From: JACKBJ01 sp964549495
GTDB lineage: Bacteria; Chloroflexota; Anaerolineae; Epilineales; Epilineaceae
Assembly: GCA_964549495.1 (NCBI GenBank)
Contig: CAZJWJ010000081.1
Location: 1-24,338, forward strand
Length of the DNA: 24,338 nt
Direction of reading: 5' to 3'
Positions 6,168-13,885 of the stretch are shown here, piece by piece (the stretch's first letter is position 1; the number at the start of each line of letters is the position of its first letter). Position numbers and translations under genes: made by a program. Below the pieces are notes generated by a model. It did no database searches. It was not told where the DNA came from and saw only the letters and a program-made list of their open reading frames with translations.

Positions 6168-8189
6168 CTAGGCACCGCCGTCGACGTCGTCGCGCTGCTC
6201 CACCGGCGGCGCGAATCGGTGGATCTGAACGGGGAGTGCGAATCGGTGACTGCGCGTGAGCATCCGGACGTAACCCCGACTCTGGATGCGTTGAACATCA
6301 TCCGCAACGTCTCGGAACGCATACTTGCGGGTGACCTCTCTTGCCTCACGGTCGTCATCGAGGTGTGCTATGAGGAAGTTGTCCGTGTTCTTCACAAGAT
6401 CGGGAGACACAGTCGTCATCGACTGCGTAGAGTACACCATGCCGATATTTAGCTTCGCCCCTTCCTTCGCCAGCAAATTGTATATGCTGTTGAGATCGCT
6501 ATCGTCCTTGTGGAAGAGACGGTGAGCCTCCTCGAAGTAGAACACTACGAATCGATCGCCCACGCCGTCCTGGGAGTTGAAGCGTTGGTTCTGCCGGGCG
6601 AAGATCGTGCGACAAATGCGTTCAACGAGGTTTCCTCGCACGACGTCATTGGACTGGGACATATCGATGAATACCGAAGTCCCACGGCCCGCGTGCTCAG
6701 CTATGTCATCGAAGACTGACGAGCCGTCTGGGCTATGATATTGGTTGAAGGGCCTGATGTAGGTGTGTGCGGCGATTGAGGTGTCAGAGAGCATTCGAAG
6801 GAGATGGGCCTCAACTTCATTGAAGTAGGGTAAACCATCACCCGTGGGGAACCATGCGTCTTCGCCCTGATGCGCAGCCCAAATTTGGGCCAAGGATCTG
6901 TATAGTTGGGGAAGTACAGCAATCGGTTGCCCACTCTCTATGAAGGAGCCATCCGGCCCGGCTGCTGCGTGGCCGAGGCGGACCAATTCCTCCTTAACTG
7001 GTGCGCGGAAGGTAATTGGTGCGCGCAGTCCATCAGGCGGCGTGTAACCGGCGCGATGGAGTATGGCGTACCACATTCCCATTGTTCGCCAGTAATGATT
7101 GAAGCCGCTGATGTCCCGCCGACGATCTGGCGCGTCGATTGGATCAGCTGGATCCCAATCGAGCACAGGGCGCCAGTACATGGGCGCCCGAGGATTCTCG
7201 GTATCCCACAGGGAGACGATAAGGGCATGGCCAACGGACGGGGTCTCATAGAAGTTTACGCGCAGTAGTTGTGCCGGTTCTAGTCCAAGAGCCGCCTCGT
7301 CCTCACGAAGAGCCCGCGGTGTCAGGCTGTAGCGCACCGAACGCTCATGATGCAGAGCGTAGACGCACGTCTGATCCTGGTCGTTGATGTAGGTGTACTC
7401 ACCCGATGGATCGAAGAACACTTGGGCAACATCTAGGCCGGATTCGAAGATCGCACGAGCGATCATCTTGTTGCTGTTTGACTTGCCGAATCTCGTCTTG
7501 CCGAAATTCGCAAGGCGCTGCGCGGCTGTACTCTGCCCGACGATGTCTCGGGGATCTATGAGGATCGGGACGTCGACAGCGCCTTGTGGTGACGGAGTCT
7601 CGGTGTATCTCAGTCGACCGATCTCGAATGGATAGTCGCACTGTACGAACGAGTTGATCAGTGCTCCCAGGTGCTCATTGGTTGGCATATAGGCTACATA
7701 GGCAAATGGCGAGAAGAACGATTCTACGTCATTTCCGAATCCAATCTTGTCACCGTCGTCATAGAAGGTGCCGACGATCGATGCCTTGAGTGCCCCCCAC
7801 TGCAAGTCCTGATGAGTGAGGGGATCTAGTTGGGCCTGCAGTTTGTGTACTTGAAAGAGCGTCTGCTGAACGTTGGCCTCAACAGGGGTCGGCACGGCAT
7901 CGGTGATGCGAGCGAGGATCATGCGGGAGCAAAAGGCTCGATCTCCTGGCGCGACCGCTCGGGGATCGACTCGAAAGATGACGAAGGAGCCACGAGGTAC
8001 GCCGCCGCATTGGCGCTTCCACGCGTCGCACGTGACGATGTGCGAGGCTTCGAAGTCGAGCTTCAACAGCAGCCCAAGGAGTCGCTCGCTCTCAAGGTTA
8101 TATGAGGCTGCGATCCTTGCGATCGCGCCCTGCGGCTCATCTTCGCCGGCTGCTTGGCGATCGAGCTCGTCCACGATCGCGTTGTCCAT
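6168..8189 (-). CDS. herA: HerA-family DNA-translocating ATPase
   Basis: A 673-residue HerA/FtsK-superfamily ATPase. I place the start at the ATG at 8189 because AAGGAG lies 7 nt upstream; the frame is open further upstream, but that part covers a palindrome. It has an N-terminal beta-rich HAS-barrel-like region (about 50-215), Walker A GKTRFGKSN (230-238), the HerA-typical FFDPSGEYTY (258-267), Walker B FVVFYFEEAH (547-556), and STQSMTTVSPDLVKNTDNF (587-605), which fits the HerA sensor/'TQ.ps.l....n' segment. The Gln and downstream Arg residues fit a ring-shaped ATPase with trans-acting arginines. HerA forms hexamers that drive NurA in DNA end processing; in defence loci HerA ATPases also pair with SIR2 or DUF4297 effectors. 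It is the first gene of the five-gene operon. Confidence 0.88.
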   Translation of the reverse strand: MDNAIVDELDRQAAGEDEPQGAIARIAASYNLESERLLGLLLKLDFEASHIVTCDAWKRQCGGVPRGSFVIFRVDPRAVAPGDRAFCSRMILARITDAVPTPVEANVQQTLFQVHKLQAQLDPLTHQDLQWGALKASIVGTFYDDGDKIGFGNDVESFFSPFAYVAYMPTNEHLGALINSFVQCDYPFEIGRLRYTETPSPQGAVDVPILIDPRDIVGQSTAAQRLANFGKTRFGKSNSNKMIARAIFESGLDVAQVFFDPSGEYTYINDQDQTCVYALHHERSVRYSLTPRALREDEAALGLEPAQLLRVNFYETPSVGHALIVSLWDTENPRAPMYWRPVLDWDPADPIDAPDRRRDISGFNHYWRTMGMWYAILHRAGYTPPDGLRAPITFRAPVKEELVRLGHAAAGPDGSFIESGQPIAVLPQLYRSLAQIWAAHQGEDAWFPTGDGLPYFNEVEAHLLRMLSDTSIAAHTYIRPFNQYHSPDGSSVFDDIAEHAGRGTSVFIDMSQSNDVVRGNLVERICRTIFARQNQRFNSQDGVGDRFVVFYFEEAHRLFHKDDSDLNSIYNLLAKEGAKLNIGMVYSTQSMTTVSPDLVKNTDNFLIAHLDDDREAREVTRKYAFRDVADDVQRIQSRGYVRMLTRSHRFALPVQIHRFAPPVEQRDDVDGGA

Positions 8190-8597
8190 AAGGCTGCTCC
8201 TTCCGTCGACTAGGACGAGCGATGCCGGTCGCCGAAACCGTGTCCGTCGTTGCGGGTATCGCAACGACGGCTTCGTTGAACCGTTATCGATTTCGAGGAT
8301 GTTAGTTTGCTGGCAGCCGATCTTCGCTGCGATACCGCCGAGTGTCGCAGCGCGAGAAGGCGAGTGACCGGCAGGTGCGATTCGGCAGCGCACGCCGTCG
8401 GCACATCGACTGCACTGTAATCTGAGCTGCTTGATGCCACAAGCGGCTCAACGACCAATTCTAGGCCTATTCCAGGGCCGTGTGAAGCTGTCGCCGCGGT
8501 CTTGCCGGTAAGGCGTTCAGCCTCCGTGGCAGAGCATTCCGGGTGTGTCGAATCTAGCGATGTGGCCTGGGATGGTCGTGGCAGCGAGGTGCGATGG
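8190..8597 (-). promoter_or_regulatory. 408-bp leader/promoter region of the herA operon
   Basis: No gene is supported. The stretch must carry the promoter of the herA operon. It contains a strong inverted repeat (separate entry) and, on the minus strand, a translated segment that looks like a helix-turn-helix remnant (see findings). I cannot identify a convincing sigma-70 -35/-10 pair. Confidence 0.45.
8244..8270. promoter_or_regulatory. Perfect 11-bp inverted repeat upstream of herA (putative operator)
   Basis: CCGTCGTTGCG (8244-8254) and CGCAACGACGG (8260-8270) are perfect inverted copies around GGTAT. The repeat starts 55 bp upstream of the herA start codon. No T-run follows on either strand, so it is not an intrinsic terminator. 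The geometry (16-bp centre-to-centre, 27 bp overall) suits a dimeric repressor operator. An mRNA hairpin in the 5' leader is the alternative. Confidence 0.55.
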
Positions 8598-8978
8598 CTA
8601 TGCGGTCCTCGTCCCGAACACCCGCACGTAAACTGCCGCGTACATCAGGTTCGCCAACGCTAGTGCCGCACCCGCCGTCGCCAGCCAGCCCTCCATGCAC
8701 GTGAACGGCTCGACCGGGTCGCAGGTCGGCACCGTCACCGGCACCCAGCCGGCCCCGTAGCCCAGCGCCGTCAGCGCCACGGCCACCACCGCCGACACCA
8801 CTACGATGCACTTCCCCCCGATGCGCAGATTGATTGCCGGCACACTGCTGATCTCGTACGATGGTCCGATGAGCCCAGGCCCTTCGCTCAACCCGCCGTC
8901 GCGCTCCACCGACGCCATCCTCGTCGTAAAGGGCGCCGGCCTCCGGTCCACCACTCGAGGGCGCCTCACCTTGGCCAC
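8598..8978 (-). CDS. Small membrane protein, two predicted TM helices
   Basis: Up to 126 residues, with two hydrophobic stretches: one at about 57-78 (IVVVSAVVAVALTALGYG) and one at about 95-120 (WLATAGAALALANLMYAAVY). A short loop between them has two cysteines (TCDPVEPFTC), consistent with an extracytoplasmic disulfide hairpin. No family recognised. The GTG at 8978 has no clear Shine-Dalgarno, and the first 50 residues are unremarkable, so the true start may be the ATG at 8917 or a later GTG. It is divergent from the next membrane-protein gene and upstream of the herA operon on the same strand, but 400 bp away, so a link is not implied. Confidence 0.5.
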   Translation of the reverse strand: MAKVRRPRVVDRRPAPFTTRMASVERDGGLSEGPGLIGPSYEISSVPAINLRIGGKCIVVVSAVVAVALTALGYGAGWVPVTVPTCDPVEPFTCMEGWLATAGAALALANLMYAAVYVRVFGTRTA

Positions 8979-9025
8979 GCCGTGCCCGCGACGCCACGGG
9001 CGCGGCCGCGGCCCTGGCGGCGGTC

Positions 9026-9508
9026 GTGGTCGCCCTGCTCACCGGCAACACCGCCTACCTGCTGCTGGCCCTGGCCATCGTCATCATCTGGTGGCTGGCC
9101 CGCCAATTCCTCGGCGGCGCCGCCTCGTCCACCGCGCTGGTGGGCAACCTGGTGCTCACCGTCGCCTACGCCGCGGCCGCCGTCACCAGCATCGGCTCCG
9201 CCGGCTCGATGGTTCCAGTCGAGGTGGAGAACCGCTGCTCGGTTCCCATCTTGCTCGGCCCGCTCGGCAGCGTGCCGGGCCAGAGCAGCCAGACGATCGA
9301 GCTGCCGCGGGGTCGCTATGGCCTGGAGCTGCAGCCGAATGCCGTCGTGGTCAAGAAGGGGCTCTTGCCAGGCGGACGCTTCGAGCTGCAGCAGCCCGTC
9401 TCGCAGATCCGATTGGACAACACGACCATCGGCGTCGGTGAATCAGCAGACTACCATCTGGACACCACATCGACGCATCGGCTTGTGGTGATCTGCGGCC
9501 GGTCGTAG
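9026..9508 (+). CDS. Membrane-anchored protein with extracytoplasmic beta domain; N-terminus uncertain
   Basis: About 160 residues from the only canonical in-frame start (GTG). The N-terminal half is hydrophobic: one helix around 8-24 (YLLLALAIVIIWWLA) and one around 38-60 (ALVGNLVLTVAYAAAAV). A polar beta-rich domain follows (VPVEVENRCSVPILLG ... GRYGLELQPNAVVVKKG). The hydrophobic character continues upstream of the GTG (AAAALAAVVV), and the frame stays open back to 8930 without ATG, GTG or TTG. Either a rare start codon is used or a small frameshift has removed the real N-terminus. No family recognised. An inverted repeat (GCGGCC/GGCCGC, 9495-9513) spans the stop codon and might aid termination. 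Confidence 0.5.
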   Translation: MVALLTGNTAYLLLALAIVIIWWLARQFLGGAASSTALVGNLVLTVAYAAAAVTSIGSAGSMVPVEVENRCSVPILLGPLGSVPGQSSQTIELPRGRYGLELQPNAVVVKKGLLPGGRFELQQPVSQIRLDNTTIGVGESADYHLDTTSTHRLVVICGRS

Positions 9509-9576
9509 GCCGCTGGCGCCCGCCGATCGACCGGGCTAGCCGGCCAATCCATCGCTCGGCCCAGGGGTCGGTCAGA

Positions 9577-9658
9577 TTCCTACTACTAGAAATTTCCGAT
9601 CCTACTACTGGCGCGGCGCGATCCTACTACTAGGATTCGAATTTTCTAGTAGTAGGAT
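9577..9658. repeat. Iteron-like CCTACTACTAG array with inverted copy
   Basis: CCTACTACTAG occurs at 9579-9589 and 9623-9633, with a one-base variant (CCTACTACTGG) at 9601-9611. The copies are exactly 22 bp apart. An inverted copy lies at 9646-9656. The last direct copy and the inverted copy form a perfect 13-bp dyad (9621-9633 with 9646-9658) around a 12-nt spacer containing ATTCGAAT. Spacing of about two helical turns suggests cooperative protein binding on one face of the DNA. Confidence 0.7.
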
Positions 9659-9741
9659 TTCGCGGTGCATACCTGCACGGGCGGTCCCAGGATCGACCGA
9701 GCACCGGATTTGAGCATGGTCGTCAAGCCCTCGCAGCTGGC

Positions 9742-9831
9742 GCCATAGCCCGGCAATCGATGCTATGGCCGCACTCCCTATGAACTCACACGAGTTGAAA
9801 CTGGGTCATAGAGCCAGGACGTGGTTCATAG
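9742..9831. repeat. Two further inverted repeats
   Basis: GCCATAGC (9742-9749) pairs with GCTATGGC (9762-9769). CTATGAAC (9778-9785) pairs with GTTCATAG (9824-9831), and a third related TCATAG lies at 9806-9811. Arms are perfect but short, and no T-runs follow, so these are not classic terminators. Confidence 0.4.
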
Positions 9832-10043
9832 AAGTTGCGAGGGATCAGCCATGAGGCAGGTTTTGCGGCTCGATTCAACCCCTTTGCGCGCACCAGCTGC
9901 GTCGATCTAGCTGCGCCCACTCGGTCAATCGCACACGATGCTCGATGGCAGCCCCGCGCTGGCCCCTGTACAATCGATACCCGGGAATGCCAAAGCCAGT
10001 CTCCAGCATCCACACCGGCTTGGCCCGCCGCGAGGAGCAGCCC

Positions 10044-11501
10044 ATGCTGACTCGACTGAAGGTCAGTGGTTTCAAGAACTTGGTCGACTTCGAGCTGCGC
10101 TTCGGCCCCCTGACCTGCATCGCGGGGCCCAATGGCGTCGGCAAGTCGAACATCTTCGACGCCATCCGCTTCATGTCGCTGCTGGCGGATCTCCCCTTCG
10201 TCGAGGCCGCCCGCGGCGTGCGAGGCGGGGACGATGTCGTCGAGCTCTTCACCGCGGGTGGAGACCAGCGAATGCAGATCGAATGCGACGTCTTGATCCC
10301 GCGCAGCGGCCACGATGATTTCGAGCAGCCCGCCGAAGCCAGCCATACCTACCTGACCTACCGCCTGGTCCTGCGCCTCGACCAGGACCCGACGCTCACC
10401 GTGCCGCGAATCGTGCTGGAGGAGGAGTCGCTCCAGTACATCACCAAGTCCGACAGCTTCCAACGGCTCGGTTTCGATCACCGCCCGGACTGGCGCGAGT
10501 CCGTGCTCGGCTCGTCGAGCCGTCGGGTGGCCTTCATCACGACCTTCACCGAGTCCGCGGATCGCGCGCCCCAGATCCGCCTGCACGCGGATCGTATGCT
10601 TGACGAGAGCATGCCCAAGCGCGGCGGCGGCCGCCCATCCAGCTTCCCCATCGAGCGCCTGCCCCGCACGGTGCTGTCCTCGGCCAACAACGCCGACGAG
10701 TACCGGACGGCGGTGCTCCTGCGGCAAGAGATGCGCCAGTGGCGGCTGCTGCAGCTCGAGCCCTCGGCCTTGCGGCGCCCGGACGACTTCCAGAGCCCAA
10801 CGCGCATCGATGCCTCCGGAGCGCACGTGCCGGCCACCCTGCATCGACTGGCGCAGTCCAGTACGGATCGCGATCGAATCTACGCCGAGATCGGCAACCG
10901 CCTGGCCGAACTCGTGGCCGACGTTCGCGGCCTGCGGGTCGATCGGGACGAATCCCGCAGAATCCTGCGCTTCATGCTCCGCGATCGCTCGGGCGTTGAG
11001 CTGCCAGCCAGCTCCCTCTCCGACGGCACGCTGCGCTTCGTCGCCCTGGCCGTGATGGAACGAGACCCCACCGCCACCGGCGTGCTGTGCCTCGAGGAAC
11101 CCGAGAACGGCATCCACCCCGAGCGCATGGGCGCGATGATCCGTCTCCTCCAGGACATGGCCGTCGACCCGACCATCCCCATCGACCACGACAATCCGCT
11201 CCGCCAGGTCATCCTCAGTACCCACTCCCCCTTGGTCGCCTCGCAGGTTGGACCCGCCGATCTGGTCTTCGCGCGACGCCGAAAGCAAGGTTCACCCGAC
11301 AAGCCGCGAAGTGGTCTCGAGGTCGTCGCCATGCAGCAGACCTGGCGCACGCGCTACGAGTCGCGAGCCATGCCGCTCGGCGACCTGCTCCGCTACCTCG
11401 GTGCCATCGGCGCCCCTGAGGACACCTCCAACGGACACGATCGCGTCATCGAGGTCGTGCGGGACCAGCTCCGCCTGCCCTTGGGCTCGAACTCCGAATG
11501 A
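10044..11501 (+). CDS. AAA/ABC-type ATPase (AAA_15/AAA_21, OLD-like), defence-associated
   Basis: A 485-residue ABC-like ATPase of the RecF/OLD/AAA15 group, without a fused TOPRIM. The start is an ATG with GAGGAG 6 nt upstream, although the frame is open further. It has Walker A GPNGVGKS (28-35), a central helical/insertion region (about 85-300), the signature-like SLSDGTLRF (324-332), Walker B VLCLEEPE (347-354) with NGIHP as D-loop region, and the H-loop STHSP (392-396). These ATPases usually dimerise and gate a partner nuclease or toxin. The downstream gene overlaps by ATGA (4 nt), so the two are translationally coupled. This ATPase plus TOPRIM-like arrangement matches PARIS (AriA/AriB) and AbiL/RloAB in outline, which makes an anti-phage abortive role likely. 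Confidence 0.88.
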   Translation: MLTRLKVSGFKNLVDFELRFGPLTCIAGPNGVGKSNIFDAIRFMSLLADLPFVEAARGVRGGDDVVELFTAGGDQRMQIECDVLIPRSGHDDFEQPAEASHTYLTYRLVLRLDQDPTLTVPRIVLEEESLQYITKSDSFQRLGFDHRPDWRESVLGSSSRRVAFITTFTESADRAPQIRLHADRMLDESMPKRGGGRPSSFPIERLPRTVLSSANNADEYRTAVLLRQEMRQWRLLQLEPSALRRPDDFQSPTRIDASGAHVPATLHRLAQSSTDRDRIYAEIGNRLAELVADVRGLRVDRDESRRILRFMLRDRSGVELPASSLSDGTLRFVALAVMERDPTATGVLCLEEPENGIHPERMGAMIRLLQDMAVDPTIPIDHDNPLRQVILSTHSPLVASQVGPADLVFARRRKQGSPDKPRSGLEVVAMQQTWRTRYESRAMPLGDLLRYLGAIGAPEDTSNGHDRVIEVVRDQLRLPLGSNSE

Positions 11502-12139
11502 GCCCGCTGCGCTATACGCTCTTGACGGACGGATCCTCCGACGCCGTCCTCCGACATCCGATCGAATGGATCGCGATACAGTCCGGCCTCGCCCTGCTCG
11601 ACGGGCAGTGGGCCGATCTTCGCATGCTCCCCGATCCTCCACGCAGCCTGCCGGAGCGAATCAAAGCAAGTCTCCGTCTCTACCCATGCGACATCCTGCT
11701 CGTCCATCGCGATGCCGAACGCGAGCCACGGTCCAACCGAATCACTGAAATCGAGAGTGCCATGGCTAGGGTCGAGGCGCACCCGCCCCTGGTCTGTGTT
11801 GTGCCAGTCCGAATGACCGACGCCTGGCTCCTGCACGATGAGGCGGCAATCCGAATGGCGGCAGGCAACCCCAACGGCACCGCTGAACTTCCAACGCTTC
11901 CGCAAGTAGGTGAGGCAGAATCACTGGCTGATCCCAAGCACATTCTCAGCGAAGCGCTCCTTGAAGCGACTGGCCATCTAGGTCAACGGCGCCAACGTGC
12001 CCGCCGCGACTTCGGCCGGATGCGTCGACGGCTCGCGGAGCTCATCGACGACTACGCACCCTTGCGGCAGCTGCCCGCCTTCGCCACCTTCGAAGAGGAC
12101 TTGCTGTCCGTACTTCGCCAACATTCCGAACTCAGATGA
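11498..12139 (+). CDS. DUF4276 / TOPRIM-like protein partnered with the ATPase
   Basis: A 213-residue protein whose ATG overlaps the ATPase stop. It fits the DUF4276-type pattern: an N-terminal strand ending LLTDGSSD (8-15), at the position of the TOPRIM 'vEG.tD' motif; a second strand ILLVHRDAE (66-74), like the TOPRIM 'DxD/DxE' motif; and VVPVRMTDAWLLHDEAAI (101-118), the characteristic 'P.r..EaWll.D..ai' block. The first acidic residue is Asp11 rather than Glu. In PARIS and OLD-type systems the TOPRIM partner is the nuclease effector released or activated by the ATPase, so effector function is inferred here. No signal peptide. The C-terminal 70 residues are Arg-rich (RRQRARRDFGRMRRR), which may help nucleic-acid binding. 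Confidence 0.78.
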   Translation: MSPLRYTLLTDGSSDAVLRHPIEWIAIQSGLALLDGQWADLRMLPDPPRSLPERIKASLRLYPCDILLVHRDAEREPRSNRITEIESAMARVEAHPPLVCVVPVRMTDAWLLHDEAAIRMAAGNPNGTAELPTLPQVGEAESLADPKHILSEALLEATGHLGQRRQRARRDFGRMRRRLAELIDDYAPLRQLPAFATFEEDLLSVLRQHSELR

Positions 12140-12196
12140 AGGATACGCAGCGCATCTGCCACAACGCCTGACACGAATCTTCGGCGGTGTCTCAGT

Positions 12197-13885
12197 TCAA
12201 TCACGAGTCTGGCGGACGAGCTCCCGTGTGAGTTCGTCCAACACATATCGGCCGCCGGCCTCCGGCCGCAGCGGGATCGCGCCCACACCATCCAGCATCC
12301 GGCCCGCCAATGCCGCGGCATCATCCACCTGCTCCCCGTCGATTCGGAAGAAGCGCGTCTCGCTGCCCGGATACAGGATCCAGACCGAACGGGCGCCCTC
12401 GATGGCATCCCGATAGGTGTGCATCTTGTAGAGGTCGGCCAGCTTGTAGCGGCCCAGGCGCTCCTCTTGCTTGTTGGTCTCCTCCTCGCGCCCATCGGGG
12501 CGATCGTCCACCGCCTCGGCTGTCTGGGCGAAGCGGTCGAGCCGGAACTTCGCATCCAGCAGGTGCAGGCCCTGGTTCCGACCCTCCGGCACGAACAGCG
12601 CGATGTCCGGGCGCAGCGGGACGGAGTAGGCACGGCGCTGGGCACTCGTGCTCGGGGAATAGCGCGGGTTGTACCAGAGCCGGACGCCGCTAGGCCAGCG
12701 CACCTCCAAGTCGTGCGGGGTGTCGAGCTGCCAGTCGTCGGCTCGATAGAGCGCGGCGGAGCTCGGGGCCCCGAGCACCTCGGCGATCGACTCGACCAGC
12801 TGGTAAAAGGTCCACAGCTCGTAGAGCAGCGCGATGTCCTTGACCTCCAGCAGCTGGCGCATGTCCATCGCGTCGGCCGGAAGTCGGGTCGTAGCGCGCA
12901 GCCGCACGAAGTGCCCCAGCACCTCGCGATAGCCGCTGCGGCGCTGCAGGACCGTCGAGCCGGCGGGGAAGTGCACCATGTGCCCCACGGATTGCCACAA
13001 TCCATGGCGGCGGATGGGGATCAGCGCTTGGCACATGGCATCGACATCGGCCAGCAGCTGCGCTTCGAAGATCGTCGGATTGCCACGTCCGCGCCCATCG
13101 GCCCGCGCGCGGGTCCGCTCTTCGACCCCATCGATCACCCCCTCGACCAGATCGAGGAAGGCCCGCACGAAACGGTTCTCCGGCGTGTCGACCGTGGGCC
13201 GCACCTGCAGCTCGTCCACCCACCGGGGCATGCTACCACCGAGCGTTCGGGCCAAGGGAACGCGCGCGCGGACCGAGGCCGGCACCGGCGCCAGCGGCAC
13301 GCGCCCCTCGGCCAGGCGGGCGATCCCGACATGATTCATGTCGCGCGCCAGCTCGGGCGCCACCTGCCGATGCTCCCGCTCCGGGCGCCGATGCGGGTCG
13401 CTCAGCACGGCGCGCAGGGCCGGCAGCAACTCTCCACCTGACAGCGCGAATCGTAGGTAGACAAAGGCGTGGTAGAGGATCTCCTCTTGATGCGCCAGCG
13501 ACCGATCGTATGGCATCGCCCCCTGGCTGCCGGCCGCAAAGGGCAGGCCAGCCGCCACCGCCGTCAACTCCGCCAGCATGGTGTCAAAGTGCGCCCGGCT
13601 CCACTTGCGCGACTCGACCTCGATCGTCCCCAGCCGTCCCAGCGGAAAGATCCCGACCGCGTTGCCGAAGTCCAGCTCCAGCAGCTTTGCATCCAGCCGC
13701 TCTGCGACGCCCGATAGACAGCTGGCCGCCGCATCGATATCACCCGGATCACCGCGCAGCAGCCAGCGCAGCTCCCCGCGCAAGACCAGGCGCTGACCCA
13801 CCCAGCGCGGCCGGTGGTTCCCCCGCTTGTCCTCGAAGCACAAGGAGGTGTTCGGCAGCCGGCCCGCGGCCCCGGTGTCGATCAC
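12197..13885 (-). CDS. DUF2357/McrC-like PD-(D/E)xK nuclease subunit
   Basis: A 562-residue protein of the DUF2357/McrC-like type that pairs with McrB-family GTPases. The C-terminal nuclease core shows PLRPDIALFV (423-432; Asp427) and GLHLLDAKFRLD (439-450; Asp444, Lys446), the PD-(D/E)xK pattern with Asp in place of the more common Glu. An upstream helix has LLYELWTFYQL (353-363), the conserved Glu/Trp helix of this family. The N-terminal 250 residues form a beta/helical part expected to contact McrB. The start is GTG within the McrB stop (GTGA, 4-nt overlap), so the two are coupled. In McrBC the C subunit stimulates GTP hydrolysis and cuts DNA bearing modified bases. It is convergent with the DUF4276 gene, 57 bp away. 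Confidence 0.85.
   Translation of the reverse strand: MIDTGAAGRLPNTSLCFEDKRGNHRPRWVGQRLVLRGELRWLLRGDPGDIDAAASCLSGVAERLDAKLLELDFGNAVGIFPLGRLGTIEVESRKWSRAHFDTMLAELTAVAAGLPFAAGSQGAMPYDRSLAHQEEILYHAFVYLRFALSGGELLPALRAVLSDPHRRPEREHRQVAPELARDMNHVGIARLAEGRVPLAPVPASVRARVPLARTLGGSMPRWVDELQVRPTVDTPENRFVRAFLDLVEGVIDGVEERTRARADGRGRGNPTIFEAQLLADVDAMCQALIPIRRHGLWQSVGHMVHFPAGSTVLQRRSGYREVLGHFVRLRATTRLPADAMDMRQLLEVKDIALLYELWTFYQLVESIAEVLGAPSSAALYRADDWQLDTPHDLEVRWPSGVRLWYNPRYSPSTSAQRRAYSVPLRPDIALFVPEGRNQGLHLLDAKFRLDRFAQTAEAVDDRPDGREEETNKQEERLGRYKLADLYKMHTYRDAIEGARSVWILYPGSETRFFRIDGEQVDDAAALAGRMLDGVGAIPLRPEAGGRYVLDELTRELVRQTRD

Larger units (their letters stand above)
9509..10043. other. 535-bp non-coding region rich in repeats upstream of the ATPase operon
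   Basis: No protein gene is supported. It holds the 22-bp-periodic CCTACTACTAG array (9577-9658), an 8-bp inverted repeat GCCATAGC/GCTATGGC (9742-9749 and 9762-9769), and another, CTATGAAC/GTTCATAG (9778-9785 and 9824-9831). A TACAAT box at 9969-9974 could serve as a -10 for the ATPase gene, but its -35 region is poor. The density of dyad symmetry suggests regulation or the edge of an inserted element. Confidence 0.45.

Noticed and set aside
8190..8393. Longer herA start (741 codons)
   Set aside because: The ATG at 8189 has AAGGAG at ideal spacing, and the upstream part covers a perfect dyad, so it is better explained as a regulatory leader.
9577..9658. CRISPR array
   Set aside because: Repeats are only 11 bp with 11-nt gaps and one copy is inverted, which does not fit CRISPR repeat/spacer sizes; no cas genes are nearby.
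9786..11288. Long antisense ORF (500 codons, minus strand) across the ATPase gene
   Set aside because: It is the mirror frame of a gene with clear Walker A/B and H-loop motifs. Its translation is low-complexity (many Gly/His/Asp/Val) with no recognisable domain, as expected in GC-rich DNA.
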